A stretch of DNA of 64,000 nt from contig NZ_CP036533.1 in assembly GCF_024585265.1 (NCBI RefSeq), positions 62,001 through 126,000 of the forward strand, given 5' to 3'. Shown here piece after piece: positions 51,651-59,222 of this stretch. The position numbers were made by a program, and so were the translations under genes. The stretch is from Bradyrhizobium sp. WBAH42 (GTDB lineage: Bacteria > Pseudomonadota > Alphaproteobacteria > Rhizobiales > Xanthobacteraceae). The notes beneath the pieces are model-generated. The model saw nothing but the letters and a program-made list of their open reading frames with translations. It did not search any database and was not told the origin of the DNA. How positions within the stretch are numbered: position 1 is the first letter of the stretch; every line of letters starts with the position of its first letter.

Positions 51651-52067
51651 TCAGGCTGCCATCATCTCGGGCGCGAGCTCGAGGACGCGATCGACGTCGA
51701 GCACGACCATGAGCTGGCCGTCGAGGCGGTGGACGCCGCCGGCGAGCTTGGCCATGCGGGGGTCGAGGTTGACGGGGTTCTCCTCCTTGCCGTCCTCGGA
51801 CAGGCGCAGCACCTCGCCGATCTGGTCGATGAGCAGGCCGTAGGATTCGCCGCGCAGGTCGACGCCGACCGCCATCGGCACCTTGCCGTCTTCGGCCTTG
51901 GGCAGGCCGAGGCGGGCACGCATGTCGACCACGGTGACGATGCGGCCGCGCAGGTTGAGGACGCCCGCGATCTCGCGCGAGGACAGGGGCACGCGGGTGA
52001 CGCGCTCGGGCATGAACACGTCCTGGACGCGGGAGATCGGCAGGCCGAACAGCTGGCCGCCGATCAT
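51651..52067 (-). CDS. cheW: Chemotaxis coupling protein CheW, 5' end missing
   Basis: The 138 residues visible are a CheW domain (IGGQLFGLPISRVQDVF, LRGRIVTVVDMRARLGLP, YGLLIDQIGEVLRLSED, LAGGVHRLDGQLMVVLDVDRVLEL). Codons before ATG 52067 continue the domain as YVTA, then run straight into a TAG at 52081-52083 where cheA sequence begins in another frame. CheW proteins of relatives have about 15-25 more residues there, including the start of the first strand. No ribosome site precedes ATG 52067, so the truncated protein may be poorly made. See the cheA remnant. Confidence 0.85.
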   Translation of the reverse strand: MIGGQLFGLPISRVQDVFMPERVTRVPLSSREIAGVLNLRGRIVTVVDMRARLGLPKAEDGKVPMAVGVDLRGESYGLLIDQIGEVLRLSEDGKEENPVNLDPRMAKLAGGVHRLDGQLMVVLDVDRVLELAPEMMAA

Positions 52068-52080
52068 CGCGGTGACGTAC

Positions 52081-52206
52081 TAGGCGGAAGATGTTATCCA
52101 GGATCTTGGCGTTGTTCGGCTCCTGCTCGAACTTCACCAGCTGATTGTCCACGGTGTCCAGGCTCTCGCTGGTCTCCGTCAGAAACTCCCGCAACAGATC
52201 ATCCAT
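52081..52206 (-). pseudogene. cheA: cheA remnant: first 42 codons, fused out of frame to cheW
   Basis: From ATG 52206 the frame encodes the start of a CheA phosphotransfer domain (MDDLLREFLTETSESLDTVD ... NAKILDNIFRL). In an intact CheA this would continue with a VHTIKG-like segment holding the phosphorylated His. Instead the sequence jumps within the next codon to the 5' part of cheW in a different frame. Everything after residue 42, including the His, dimerisation, kinase and CheW-like domains, is absent. The operon order cheA-cheW-cheY-cheB-cheR explains why one deletion joins these two genes. Confidence 0.88.
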
Positions 52207-52335
52207 GAAAACAGGCCTTCATACAGGAAGGGCGCGCACGAGGCGTGATGCGCCATTTCGGAATGGGGCCAGCTTCACCGCAAAGCGTTTAATATTGGTT
52301 GAGTATGTGCAAAAGAACGGAACCAACAAAGAGAT

Positions 52336-52363
52336 AAGGCGCTCCGGACAAGCCGAAGCGCCT
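52336..52363 (-). terminator. Candidate terminator between chpT and the chemotaxis operon
   Basis: Inverted repeat AGGCGCT / AGCGCCT with a 12-base centre, about 40 bases after the chpT stop. On the minus strand it is followed by an AT-rich stretch, so it could end chpT transcription. Confidence 0.5.
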
Positions 52364-52404
52364 CGTAAAGATTGGATTTAACGCTCGCGAGCGACGCTTC
52401 GCGT

Positions 52405-53058
52405 TTACGAAGCGATAACGATGATTGCTTCGCCTTCCGGCTTGAGCGTCACGGTGAGCCCGCAGGCCTGCGCGAGCAGCCGCGTATAATAAGGCTGGAT
52501 CGCATGCGCATCCGCAGCAGGCCCGCGCTCGCCGCTCAGGAGCTCGGAGATGTTCTGCGGCAGGCGCGCATTGTGTCCGGTCGCGGTGATGCGAAAGCTC
52601 ATCGCCTCGCCCTCGCCGACGGGATCGACCGTCAGCATGCCGCCGCGCGGGATCGTGTGCTGGGCGACGACCAGCATGTTGAGCAGCAGCTTGACGCGGT
52701 TCTTCGGCAGCAGCAGCCGCGGCAGATTCCAGGTGATCGAGCACTTGCCGTCCTCGATATGGCCTTTCGCCATGGTCTGGGCATCGCCGAGATCGATCTG
52801 CGCGCCGGAGGAGCCGGCCGCACCGAAGGCAAGACGGCAGAACTGGAGCCGGGCGGAGGCCGTCTTGGCGCTCTTGCGAATCAGGTCGAGCGCGAACTCG
52901 CGGTCCTCGGGCTTGGGATCGTCGTCGAGCACTTCGAGCCCGTTGACGATGGCGCCCACGGGGCTGATGAGATCGTGGCAGACCCGCGAGCACAACAGCG
53001 CGGCGAGTTCGAGCATATCGGGAGCAGTAGCGGTCGCGGGCGACGAAGCGTCAGACAT
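52405..53058 (-). CDS. chpT: Histidine phosphotransferase ChpT
   Basis: A 217-residue protein starting at ATG 53058 (MSDASSPA) with AGGACC upstream. It has a kinase-like dimerisation helix with the phosphorylated His28 in LCSRVCHDLISPVGAIVNGLEVL, followed by a degenerate ATPase-like domain (NRVKLLLNMLVVAQHTIPRGG, QPYYTRLLAQACGLTVTL). It lacks proper ATP-binding boxes, as known for ChpT. It relays phosphate from CckA to CtrA and CpdR. In Bradyrhizobium-type genomes it commonly sits beside the chemotaxis operon, as here. Confidence 0.93.
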   Translation of the reverse strand: MSDASSPATATAPDMLELAALLCSRVCHDLISPVGAIVNGLEVLDDDPKPEDREFALDLIRKSAKTASARLQFCRLAFGAAGSSGAQIDLGDAQTMAKGHIEDGKCSITWNLPRLLLPKNRVKLLLNMLVVAQHTIPRGGMLTVDPVGEGEAMSFRITATGHNARLPQNISELLSGERGPAADAHAIQPYYTRLLAQACGLTVTLKPEGEAIIVIAS

Positions 53059-53256
53059 ATAATGGGGTCCTGGAGGGTTCCTGGAATTGCACGGCGCTGG
53101 ACGCCGCGAATCACGCATGCTTGACGGATGCTGCGGGTTCTAACATTCGCAACCCCGCGGCAGCTAGCTTGCGATCGGCTCGAGGCGGCCATAAGCCCAA
53201 GCGAATCGATCGGGGCGAATCAGTGGACGAGGAACGATTTTGCCGACAGATGAGGC

Positions 53257-54087
53257 ATGCAGGTGAAGCGGATCATTGACGGAGCGGCCGCCTTTGGCCT
53301 GATGGAGCCGGCGACCGCGCTGGTGGTGAAGGCGGGCGAGGCGATCCTCGCTGTCAACCGCGCTGCCATGCGGATCGACGGCAAGCAGGATGGCTCGCCG
53401 GTGACCGAGGCTGACCTTGCCGCCGACCGCATCATCGCGGACGGTCTCGCGCAGCTCGCGGGCGACGTTCCGACGCTGTCGGAGGAGCGGACCGGGCTCG
53501 CCTCCCCGCCGTTTCAGAGCAGCTTCTTCCTGATCGATCCGCTCGACGGCACCAAGGAATTCGTCGCCGGCCGCGACGAATTCACGGTCAATCTCGCATT
53601 GGTGACGGAAGGCGTACCGCTGCTCGGCATCGTGTCCGCCCCCGCGCTCGGCCTGCTCTGGCGCGGCATCGTCGGCCACGGCGCCGAACGCGTGAGGTTC
53701 AACGGCGCGACGATCACCGCCGCCGAGCCGATCCGTACCCGCAAGCTGCCGACGCGAGGGGAGCCCTGGATCGCGGCGGTGAGCCGTTCGCACGGCGATG
53801 CCAGAAGCGAGGCGTTCATCGACAACAGGCCCAATGCGGTCAGGATGACGTGCGGCTCGGCCGTGAAATTCGGCCGGATCGCGGAAGGCAGCGCCGACAT
53901 CTATCCCCGTTTCGGGCCGACCTCGGAATGGGACGTCGGGGCCGGCTGCGCGGTCGTGACCGCGGCCGGCGGCAAGGTAACCGATGGCAAAGGCGGCGAG
54001 CTCCGATTCGGCCAGCGCAGCGATACCGACTTCATCATCCCGGAATTCATCGCCTGGGGCGACCCGCAGGCGGTAGACTGCTACTGA
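53257..54087 (+). CDS. cysQ: 3'(2'),5'-bisphosphate nucleotidase CysQ / inositol monophosphatase family
   Basis: A 276-residue Mg-dependent phosphatase. Motifs are DGSPVTEADLAADRII, LSEERTG (metal Glu), FFLIDPLDGTKEFVAGRDEFTVNLAL (metal Asp residues) and the C-terminal TSEWDVGAGCAVVTAAGGKVTD. The DPLDGTKEF form with KEF is typical of CysQ rather than general inositol phosphatases. It removes 3'-phosphate from PAP/PAPS formed in sulfate assimilation. It is divergent from chpT and stands alone. Confidence 0.93.
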   Translation: MQVKRIIDGAAAFGLMEPATALVVKAGEAILAVNRAAMRIDGKQDGSPVTEADLAADRIIADGLAQLAGDVPTLSEERTGLASPPFQSSFFLIDPLDGTKEFVAGRDEFTVNLALVTEGVPLLGIVSAPALGLLWRGIVGHGAERVRFNGATITAAEPIRTRKLPTRGEPWIAAVSRSHGDARSEAFIDNRPNAVRMTCGSAVKFGRIAEGSADIYPRFGPTSEWDVGAGCAVVTAAGGKVTDGKGGELRFGQRSDTDFIIPEFIAWGDPQAVDCY

Positions 54088-54097
54088 CCGGGCTCGC

Positions 54098-54613
54098 TTA
54101 CTGCCCGAGCTTCTCCTGCAGGGCCGGCCAGCGCTTGCCCACCTCATAGAGGAAGCGATCGGGATCGGCGACGAAGGCGTCGCGATTGTCCTCCCGGCTG
54201 AACAGATAGAGCCGCTGCGCCACGATCGCGAAGAAATGCGGATTGCCGGCGACGATGACGCCGCGGGCGATATCGGCCGGATCATAGCCGCCGAACTGCG
54301 GTCCGTAGATCTCGGGATGGGCCTGGAAAGAGGCGCGGTTGCCCTCGTTCCGGAAGCGCCAGACAGCGCCCCAGAGGTTCGCCTCGAACTCCGCCGTCCC
54401 CTGCACGGCCGCGCCGGCGACGAAATAGGCGACGGGGTCGAAGCCCTCGATGGCGACGCCGGTGAAGCGGTTGACGACGATCCGCTCGGTGGTGGCGGCC
54501 CCTGCCGGCCCCCCCGCGCCGACGATCCAAATGCCCGCAAGCAGGCAGAGGCGGCGGGCGATCAAGGCAATTCCGGGGCGCAAAGGGCTATCTTCCTGCC
54601 GTTGTGCCGTCAT
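54098..54613 (-). CDS. Exported YHS-domain protein
   Basis: A protein of about 171 residues with a hydrophobic N-terminal segment (RRLCLLAGIWIVGAGGPAGAA) for export. The mature part has the YHS-like core GVAIEGFDPVAYFVAG ... GTAEFEANLWGAVWRFRNEGNRASFQAHPEIYGPQFGGYDP, and then VAGNPHFFAIVAQRLYLFSREDNRDAF. Such proteins may bind metals but are uncharacterised. The start could be ATG 54613 or ATG 54631. It converges on the cysQ gene, leaving only ten bases between the stops. Confidence 0.82.
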   Translation of the reverse strand: MTAQRQEDSPLRPGIALIARRLCLLAGIWIVGAGGPAGAATTERIVVNRFTGVAIEGFDPVAYFVAGAAVQGTAEFEANLWGAVWRFRNEGNRASFQAHPEIYGPQFGGYDPADIARGVIVAGNPHFFAIVAQRLYLFSREDNRDAFVADPDRFLYEVGKRWPALQEKLGQ

Positions 54614-54722
54614 AGTTGCTGCGGATAACATCCGAGTCGAGGGGACATCCGGCGCAACCTAGAGCCGTGCCTGTTGGCGTCAGGTTAAGGAAGCGACCGG
54701 ATTCGGTACCAGGGGTTCTTTT

Positions 54723-55328
54723 ATGACTTTCGCATCACGCCTTGCTGCGCTCGCGCTTGCCGGGATGATCGGCTGGATCGTGCCGGCCTCCGCCCAGCAG
54801 GCGCCGCCGCCTGACCTGCCGCCGCCGCAGCGGACCCCGACGCCCAACACCTATGGGCCGGACGAGCTCGTCACCGCCGGCCATCGCTTCTTCGGCAACG
54901 TCTCGCGCGGGCTCGCCTCGATCATCGAGAAGGCGGTCAGCCAGTGGGGCCTGCCGAACGGCTACATCCTGGGTGAGGAAGGCTCCGGCGCCTTCGTCGC
55001 CGGCCTGCGCTATGGCGAGGGCACGCTCTACACCAAGAACGCCGGCGACCTCCGCGTCTATTGGCAGGGCCCCTCGCTCGGCTTCGACTGGGGCGGCGAC
55101 GGCGCCCGCACCATGACGCTGGTCTACAACCTGCCCGCCACCAACGCGATCTACCAGCGCTTCGGCGGCATCGACGGCTCGGCCTACATCATCGGCGGCT
55201 TCGGCATGACGGCGCTCACCGCCAACAACATCGTGCTGGTGCCGATCCGCTCGGGGCTCGGCCTGCGGCTGGGCGCCAATATCGGCTATCTCAAATACAC
55301 CCCGCGCGCGACCTGGAACCCGTTCTAG
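54723..55328 (+). CDS. eipA: Envelope integrity protein EipA-like (DUF1134)
   Basis: A 201-residue exported protein: signal peptide MTFASRLAALALAGMIGWIVPASA, a Pro/Gln-rich linker, then the DUF1134 domain (VTAGHRFFGNVSRGLASIIEKAVSQWGLPNGYILGEEGSGAFVAGLRYGEG ... YQRFGGIDGSAYIIGGFGMTALTANNIVLVPIRSGLGLRLGANIGYLKYTP). The Brucella relative EipA supports cell-envelope integrity and division and is under CtrA control. A half CtrA site (TTAA) is near 54685. The fold is a small beta-barrel in the periplasm. Confidence 0.88.
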   Translation: MTFASRLAALALAGMIGWIVPASAQQAPPPDLPPPQRTPTPNTYGPDELVTAGHRFFGNVSRGLASIIEKAVSQWGLPNGYILGEEGSGAFVAGLRYGEGTLYTKNAGDLRVYWQGPSLGFDWGGDGARTMTLVYNLPATNAIYQRFGGIDGSAYIIGGFGMTALTANNIVLVPIRSGLGLRLGANIGYLKYTPRATWNPF

Positions 55329-55448
55329 GCCCTCGCCCTCCCCACTGCCCACCGATCAAGGTTAACGACAGCGCGGGGCTGGCTTTTTGCCGGCCCGCCA
55401 TGGCATTGTCGTTGATGAATTTTTCCTTAAGCTTGGGAGTTATGGCCC

Positions 55449-56747
55449 ATGGTCGAACCGATCATGTACCTGGCGATCGGTTTCCTGCTCTCCATGCTGT
55501 GCGGGCTCGCAATCGTGCCGCTGGTGCATAACCGCGCGGTGCGCCTGACCACGCGCCGGTTAGAGGCCGCCACCCCGCTGTCGATGGCCGAGATCCAGGC
55601 CGACAAGGACCAGCTCCGCGCCGAGTTCGCCATGTCCGCCCGGCGGCTCGAGATGAGCGTCGAGCAGCTCAAGAACAAGACCACGAGCCAGCTGGCCGAG
55701 CTCGGCAAGAAGAGCGACGCCATCAACCGCATGAAGATCGAGCTCGGCGAGAAGAACGCCACGATCTTCGCGCTGGAGGCGCGCGAGAAGGCGGTGAAGG
55801 AGCAGCTCCGCGCCACCGAGGAGGAGTTCAGCGCCAAGACGGAAGCCTTGCGCCAGGCCGAGATCGCGCTGGCCGACAAGCAGGCCGAGCTCGCCAAGAT
55901 CAACTCCGAACTGTCCGACCGCTCGATGATGGCGGAGAGCCGCCAGGTCGAGCTGGTCGCGGTGCGAACGCAGATCGAGGAATTGAAGCACCGCGTCGGC
56001 GATGCCGAGAAGGAATTTGCCGCGACGCAAGCGCGTCTCGCACAGGAGCGCACCGAATCCGAGACCGCCTCGCGCGAGCTCAACGAGGCGCGCGGCCGCG
56101 TCGAGAATCTGAGCCAGCGCGTCACCGAGCTCGACCGCCAGCTCATCGTGCAGGTCAAGGAGGCCGAGATGCTGTCGAGCCGCGTCGCCGATCTCGAAGG
56201 ACGCCTTGCCACGCAGGGCAAGCTGCTCGCCGAGCGCGACTACGAGAACAACCAGCTGCGCCAGGCCAACGAGGCCAACGAGCGCACCATCAAGGAGCTC
56301 CGCGTCGAGATCGCGGGCCTCAGCGGCGGCAAGTCGTCGGCTGCGATGGAGCAGCTGCGTGCGGAAAAGGCCACGCTGGAGGAGCAGCTGCGCAGCGCGC
56401 GCGACGAGCGCGCGAAACTCCAGCGCGACATCAACGCGATCCAGCAGCAGGCCGAGAGTTCCTGGGCGACGGAGCGGATGGAGAACGCGCTGCTGCGCGA
56501 ACGCATCAACGACATCGCGGCCGAAGTCGCCAAGCTCGCGATGCAGCTCGAAGGCCCGAACTCGCCGATCGAGGCGCTGCTCGCGGCCGAGGCCGGCCAG
56601 CCGCCGAAGCCGGCGCCGCGCCCGGCCAACGACGCCGCGACCAATGGCGCTCCGGCTGCCCGCCTGCCCGAAGGCGGCGGAACGCTCGCCGAGCGCATCC
56701 GCGCGCTCCAGGCCCACGCCTCCCGCGCCCGCCAGCAGGGCGCGTAA
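55449..56747 (+). CDS. Membrane-anchored long coiled-coil protein, function unknown
   Basis: A 432-residue protein with one N-terminal membrane helix (MVEPIMYLAIGFLLSMLCGLAIVPLVH) followed by a basic patch (RAVRLTTRRLEA) and an almost unbroken coiled coil from about residue 50 to 370, rich in Glu, Ala, Leu and Gln (QLRAEFAMSARRLEMSVEQL, REKAVKEQLRATEEEFSAKTEAL). The C-terminal 60 residues are Pro/Ala-rich. It is probably a cytoplasmic scaffold tethered to the inner membrane. It is widespread-looking but I do not recognise a named family. Confidence 0.8.
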   Translation: MVEPIMYLAIGFLLSMLCGLAIVPLVHNRAVRLTTRRLEAATPLSMAEIQADKDQLRAEFAMSARRLEMSVEQLKNKTTSQLAELGKKSDAINRMKIELGEKNATIFALEAREKAVKEQLRATEEEFSAKTEALRQAEIALADKQAELAKINSELSDRSMMAESRQVELVAVRTQIEELKHRVGDAEKEFAATQARLAQERTESETASRELNEARGRVENLSQRVTELDRQLIVQVKEAEMLSSRVADLEGRLATQGKLLAERDYENNQLRQANEANERTIKELRVEIAGLSGGKSSAAMEQLRAEKATLEEQLRSARDERAKLQRDINAIQQQAESSWATERMENALLRERINDIAAEVAKLAMQLEGPNSPIEALLAAEAGQPPKPAPRPANDAATNGAPAARLPEGGGTLAERIRALQAHASRARQQGA

Positions 56748-56906
56748 CCAGCCAAAATCCGGCTTCCGTAGCAAATGGGCCGACCTGCCGAAGGTTTTCC
56801 GCCCCCGCGACGCCTGAAAACTTGACACCTTCGGCCGGCACTTCTAAATCGCGGGCTCCAATGTGCCGGCCGGCCGAAAGGTCCGGCCGCCTGCATGATG
56901 GGTCCC

Positions 56907-56981
56907 GGGCGCATAGCTCAGCGGGAGAGCGTTCCCTTCACACGGGAGAGGTCCAAGGTTCGATCCCTTGTGCGCCCACCA
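56907..56981 (+). tRNA. tRNA-Val (anticodon CAC)
   Basis: Full cloverleaf: acceptor arm GGGCGCA pairs with TGCGCCC, D arm AGCTCAGCGGGAGAGC, anticodon stem TTCCC/GGGAG with loop TTCACAC giving anticodon CAC, T arm with GGTTCGATCC, and encoded ACCA at the 3' end. Reads GUG codons for valine. Confidence 0.95.
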
Positions 56982-57271
56982 CGCTTCGCCAAAGGCTTCG
57001 CGTGGCCCAGCCACGCCCAATATTAGCGAAGCGTATCCGGCGTAGCTCGAAGAGCGTAGACGGACTGGGAGTCTTGCTTCCGCTCTGTCAAAATTCGAAA
57101 ACAACCCCATGCACAGTAGGCGGCATCAGCGGGATCAAGGGGTTACGCCTTTTCCGAAGTCGCGTTTGACTTGTCGGGCAAAACAGGGGCAGGATGGCAT
57201 CGTCGGGAGAGGCCTTACGGATAATCGTCGCGGCTGGAGCGGCCGGATGCATCGATGAGCGGGACGTCGGC

Positions 57272-57814
57272 TCACGGAGCCCGAACCGGCAAGCGCTGTT
57301 CTGCAACCACCCGCACGGGCGGAAAAGAAACGCAATCCACGACGTCGAACAGCACGCTGATGCTCCCGTTGAATGACTGCGCGAAAGCGATCGCGTCATC
57401 ACGCTTTGCGTCGGCGATCTGTGTGCCGAGCGTGCAATGAGGTCGCCAGTTTCCCGGCCGATAGTGCAGCCGACAAAAGGCTGGATCGATCGCAGCGCTG
57501 ATCGAAGCGTGCCACCTGACGAGCGTTTCATCGAATTCCGGCTCCGCCCAGAGCACCAGCGGCGGACCTGCGAACCAACGAATTCGCTTGAACGCGACGA
57601 GTAGTTGCCCTTCGCCTCCTACCGCGCGGAGCATGGTCTCCCACGCGATCTCCGCGGTAATCTCGGGCGCATCATAGATGGCGAATGTAAAATGCGGGCG
57701 ATAGCCGAGAGCCCTCATCGAAGGCTGGCTCTCAAACGCGGCAACTTCATCCCACAAGGCTTCGATCTGCTTTGCCGAGGGATCGTCGGACCGAATGTTG
57801 ATAGCCAAAGCCAC
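57272..57814 (-). CDS. 2H phosphoesterase / 2'-5' RNA ligase family protein
   Basis: A 180-residue protein with the two catalytic His motifs of the 2H superfamily: PHFTFAIYD at about residue 41 and PHCTLGTQI at about residue 125. The two lobes around them have the expected beta pattern (VAFKRIRWFAGPPLVLWAEP, NGSISVLFDVVDCVSFPPVRV). Members cleave or form 2',5' or cyclic nucleotide bonds. The start is GTG 57814. It lies in a region downstream of tRNA-Val with mixed codon use. Confidence 0.85.
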   Translation of the reverse strand: MALAINIRSDDPSAKQIEALWDEVAAFESQPSMRALGYRPHFTFAIYDAPEITAEIAWETMLRAVGGEGQLLVAFKRIRWFAGPPLVLWAEPEFDETLVRWHASISAAIDPAFCRLHYRPGNWRPHCTLGTQIADAKRDDAIAFAQSFNGSISVLFDVVDCVSFPPVRVVAEQRLPVRAP

Positions 57815-57879
57815 GCGCTGTCGCTCCGTGAATCAATAGATTGTCTCACCAGCGACGAAAGAACCATGCCTTTTGTGCG

Positions 57880-58719
57880 CTAGTGAGCCATAAGAACGGG
57901 GATATCCGCGTGCTCCATGATATAGCTGGTCGCCCCACCGAATATCATCTGCCGCAGCCGCGTGCGGGTGAAGGCTCCTTTGATCAATAGATCGCAACCG
58001 TGTGCCCTGGCGGCATCGAGGACCGCCTCACCCGTTTCGCGCCCCTCCAGCTCGACGCTGATCAAGCTGGGCGCAATGCCATTGTATTGGAGTTGCCGAG
58101 CGATCTGACCGGCAGACGGTCCCGGCACCGCTTGGCCGCCGACAACCGTTAGGACCGATACCCTTTCGGCCAGACGAAGCAACGGCATGGCAAATGCGTT
58201 TGCCCGAGCTTGCTCGGTACTCCCGTTCCAGTGGATCATGATGTTTGTTGCGACGCTTCTTGGTGCATTCGACGGCGTCAGCAGAACGGGCCTGCCGCTC
58301 TCAAACAGCGCGGATTCGATCGCGCGGCGGTGAGGGCCCGCAGCATCAACGTCAGACCGCGCCATCACGATCAGATCGAAAGCGCGCCCATAACTTCCGA
58401 TAAAGTCTTCGCCCTCAGGCGCGTTCTCCAGCCAGCCGAAGCACGGCGGGTTCGAGCCTGCGGTGGCCCGAGGAACAACATGCTTGAGCATGAATGCTTC
58501 GAAGAAGTTGCGCATGTCGTTCAATTCGGCTTCGCTCTTCACCTGATACGAATCCAGGAGAATGCCGGTGGCCAATTCGGCGGCCGCATATTGAGGGATG
58601 CCGAACCGGAGTGGAAAACCTTCGATATAGGCGCCGGAACGTCGCGCGATATCCAAGGCCACAGCGAGCGTGGCTGTCATCATCGGAATATTCTGAAGCG
58701 GGACCAGGAGCGTCTTCAT
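57880..58719 (-). CDS. Universal stress protein, two-domain
   Basis: A 279-residue protein with tandem UspA-like halves. The C-terminal half has the ATP-site pattern GCDLLIKGAFTRTRLRQMIFGGATSYIMEHADIPVLMAH, close to G-x2-G-x9-G(S/T)-x-x-x-x-x-L. The N-terminal half (MKTLLVPLQNIPMMTATLAVALDIAR, FDLIVMARSD) lacks a clear site. Such proteins support survival under stress, often with a nearby sensor kinase, as here. It reads in the same direction as the kinase pair and starts 113 bases past the receiver stop. Confidence 0.88.
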   Translation of the reverse strand: MKTLLVPLQNIPMMTATLAVALDIARRSGAYIEGFPLRFGIPQYAAAELATGILLDSYQVKSEAELNDMRNFFEAFMLKHVVPRATAGSNPPCFGWLENAPEGEDFIGSYGRAFDLIVMARSDVDAAGPHRRAIESALFESGRPVLLTPSNAPRSVATNIMIHWNGSTEQARANAFAMPLLRLAERVSVLTVVGGQAVPGPSAGQIARQLQYNGIAPSLISVELEGRETGEAVLDAARAHGCDLLIKGAFTRTRLRQMIFGGATSYIMEHADIPVLMAH

Positions 58720-58832
58720 TTTGAATCCCCGATTTTTCTGACGAAGATTGACGGAGGATGCCTGCTTTCAATTGGGGTAGCGTCTGCGAAGTTTCCACTT
58801 TGCGAGCGATTCAGTTTGTCACAATGGTTGCG

Positions 58833-59222
58833 TCATGCGGCCCGTTCAAGCCTCGTATCGATCTCCTGGCGCAGCGCCGCGAAGTCGATTGGTTTGGTCA
58901 ATAGGTCGGCGGCGCCCTTCTCCAGCGCCTTGCGCCTGGTCTCGGCATCACCGTAGGCCGTGATCATGATGACAGGCACATCGGGGCGGGCCGAGCGCAC
59001 GATAGGCAGCATCTCCAGTCCGCTCATTCCGGGCATGTTGATGTCGGACAGGATCAGAATCAGGGTGGCATCCGCAATCTCGGCCGCGCGCTGCAATGCC
59101 AGGGGTGCCGAGGATACGAACTCCATCAGAAAACGACCGGCGCGCAGATCGCGCCGAAACTGCTGGCGGAAAAGCGCCTCGACATCGGGCTCGTCGTCAA
59201 CGACCATTATATAGACGCTCAA
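58833..59222 (-). CDS. Single-domain response regulator
   Basis: A 129-residue receiver with acidic pocket [11 protein letters not shown], the phospho-acceptor in [19 protein letters not shown], and Lys in [19 protein letters not shown]. There is no output domain. It starts at TTG 59222, overlapping the kinase stop in TTGA, so translation is coupled. A receiver without output may pass phosphate onward or act by protein binding. Confidence 0.93.
   Translation of the reverse strand: MSVYIMVVDDEPDVEALFRQQFRRDLRAGRFLMEFVSSAPLALQRAAEIADATLILILSDINMPGMSGLEMLPIVRSARPDVPVIMITAYGDAETRRKALEKGAADLLTKPIDFAALRQEIDTRLERAA

Noticed and set aside
51214..52206. A 330-residue open frame joining the CheA start to CheY
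   Set aside because: It reads through cheW in the wrong frame; the middle 170 residues are Arg/Pro-rich shadow sequence. The true units are the cheA remnant, truncated cheW and cheY.
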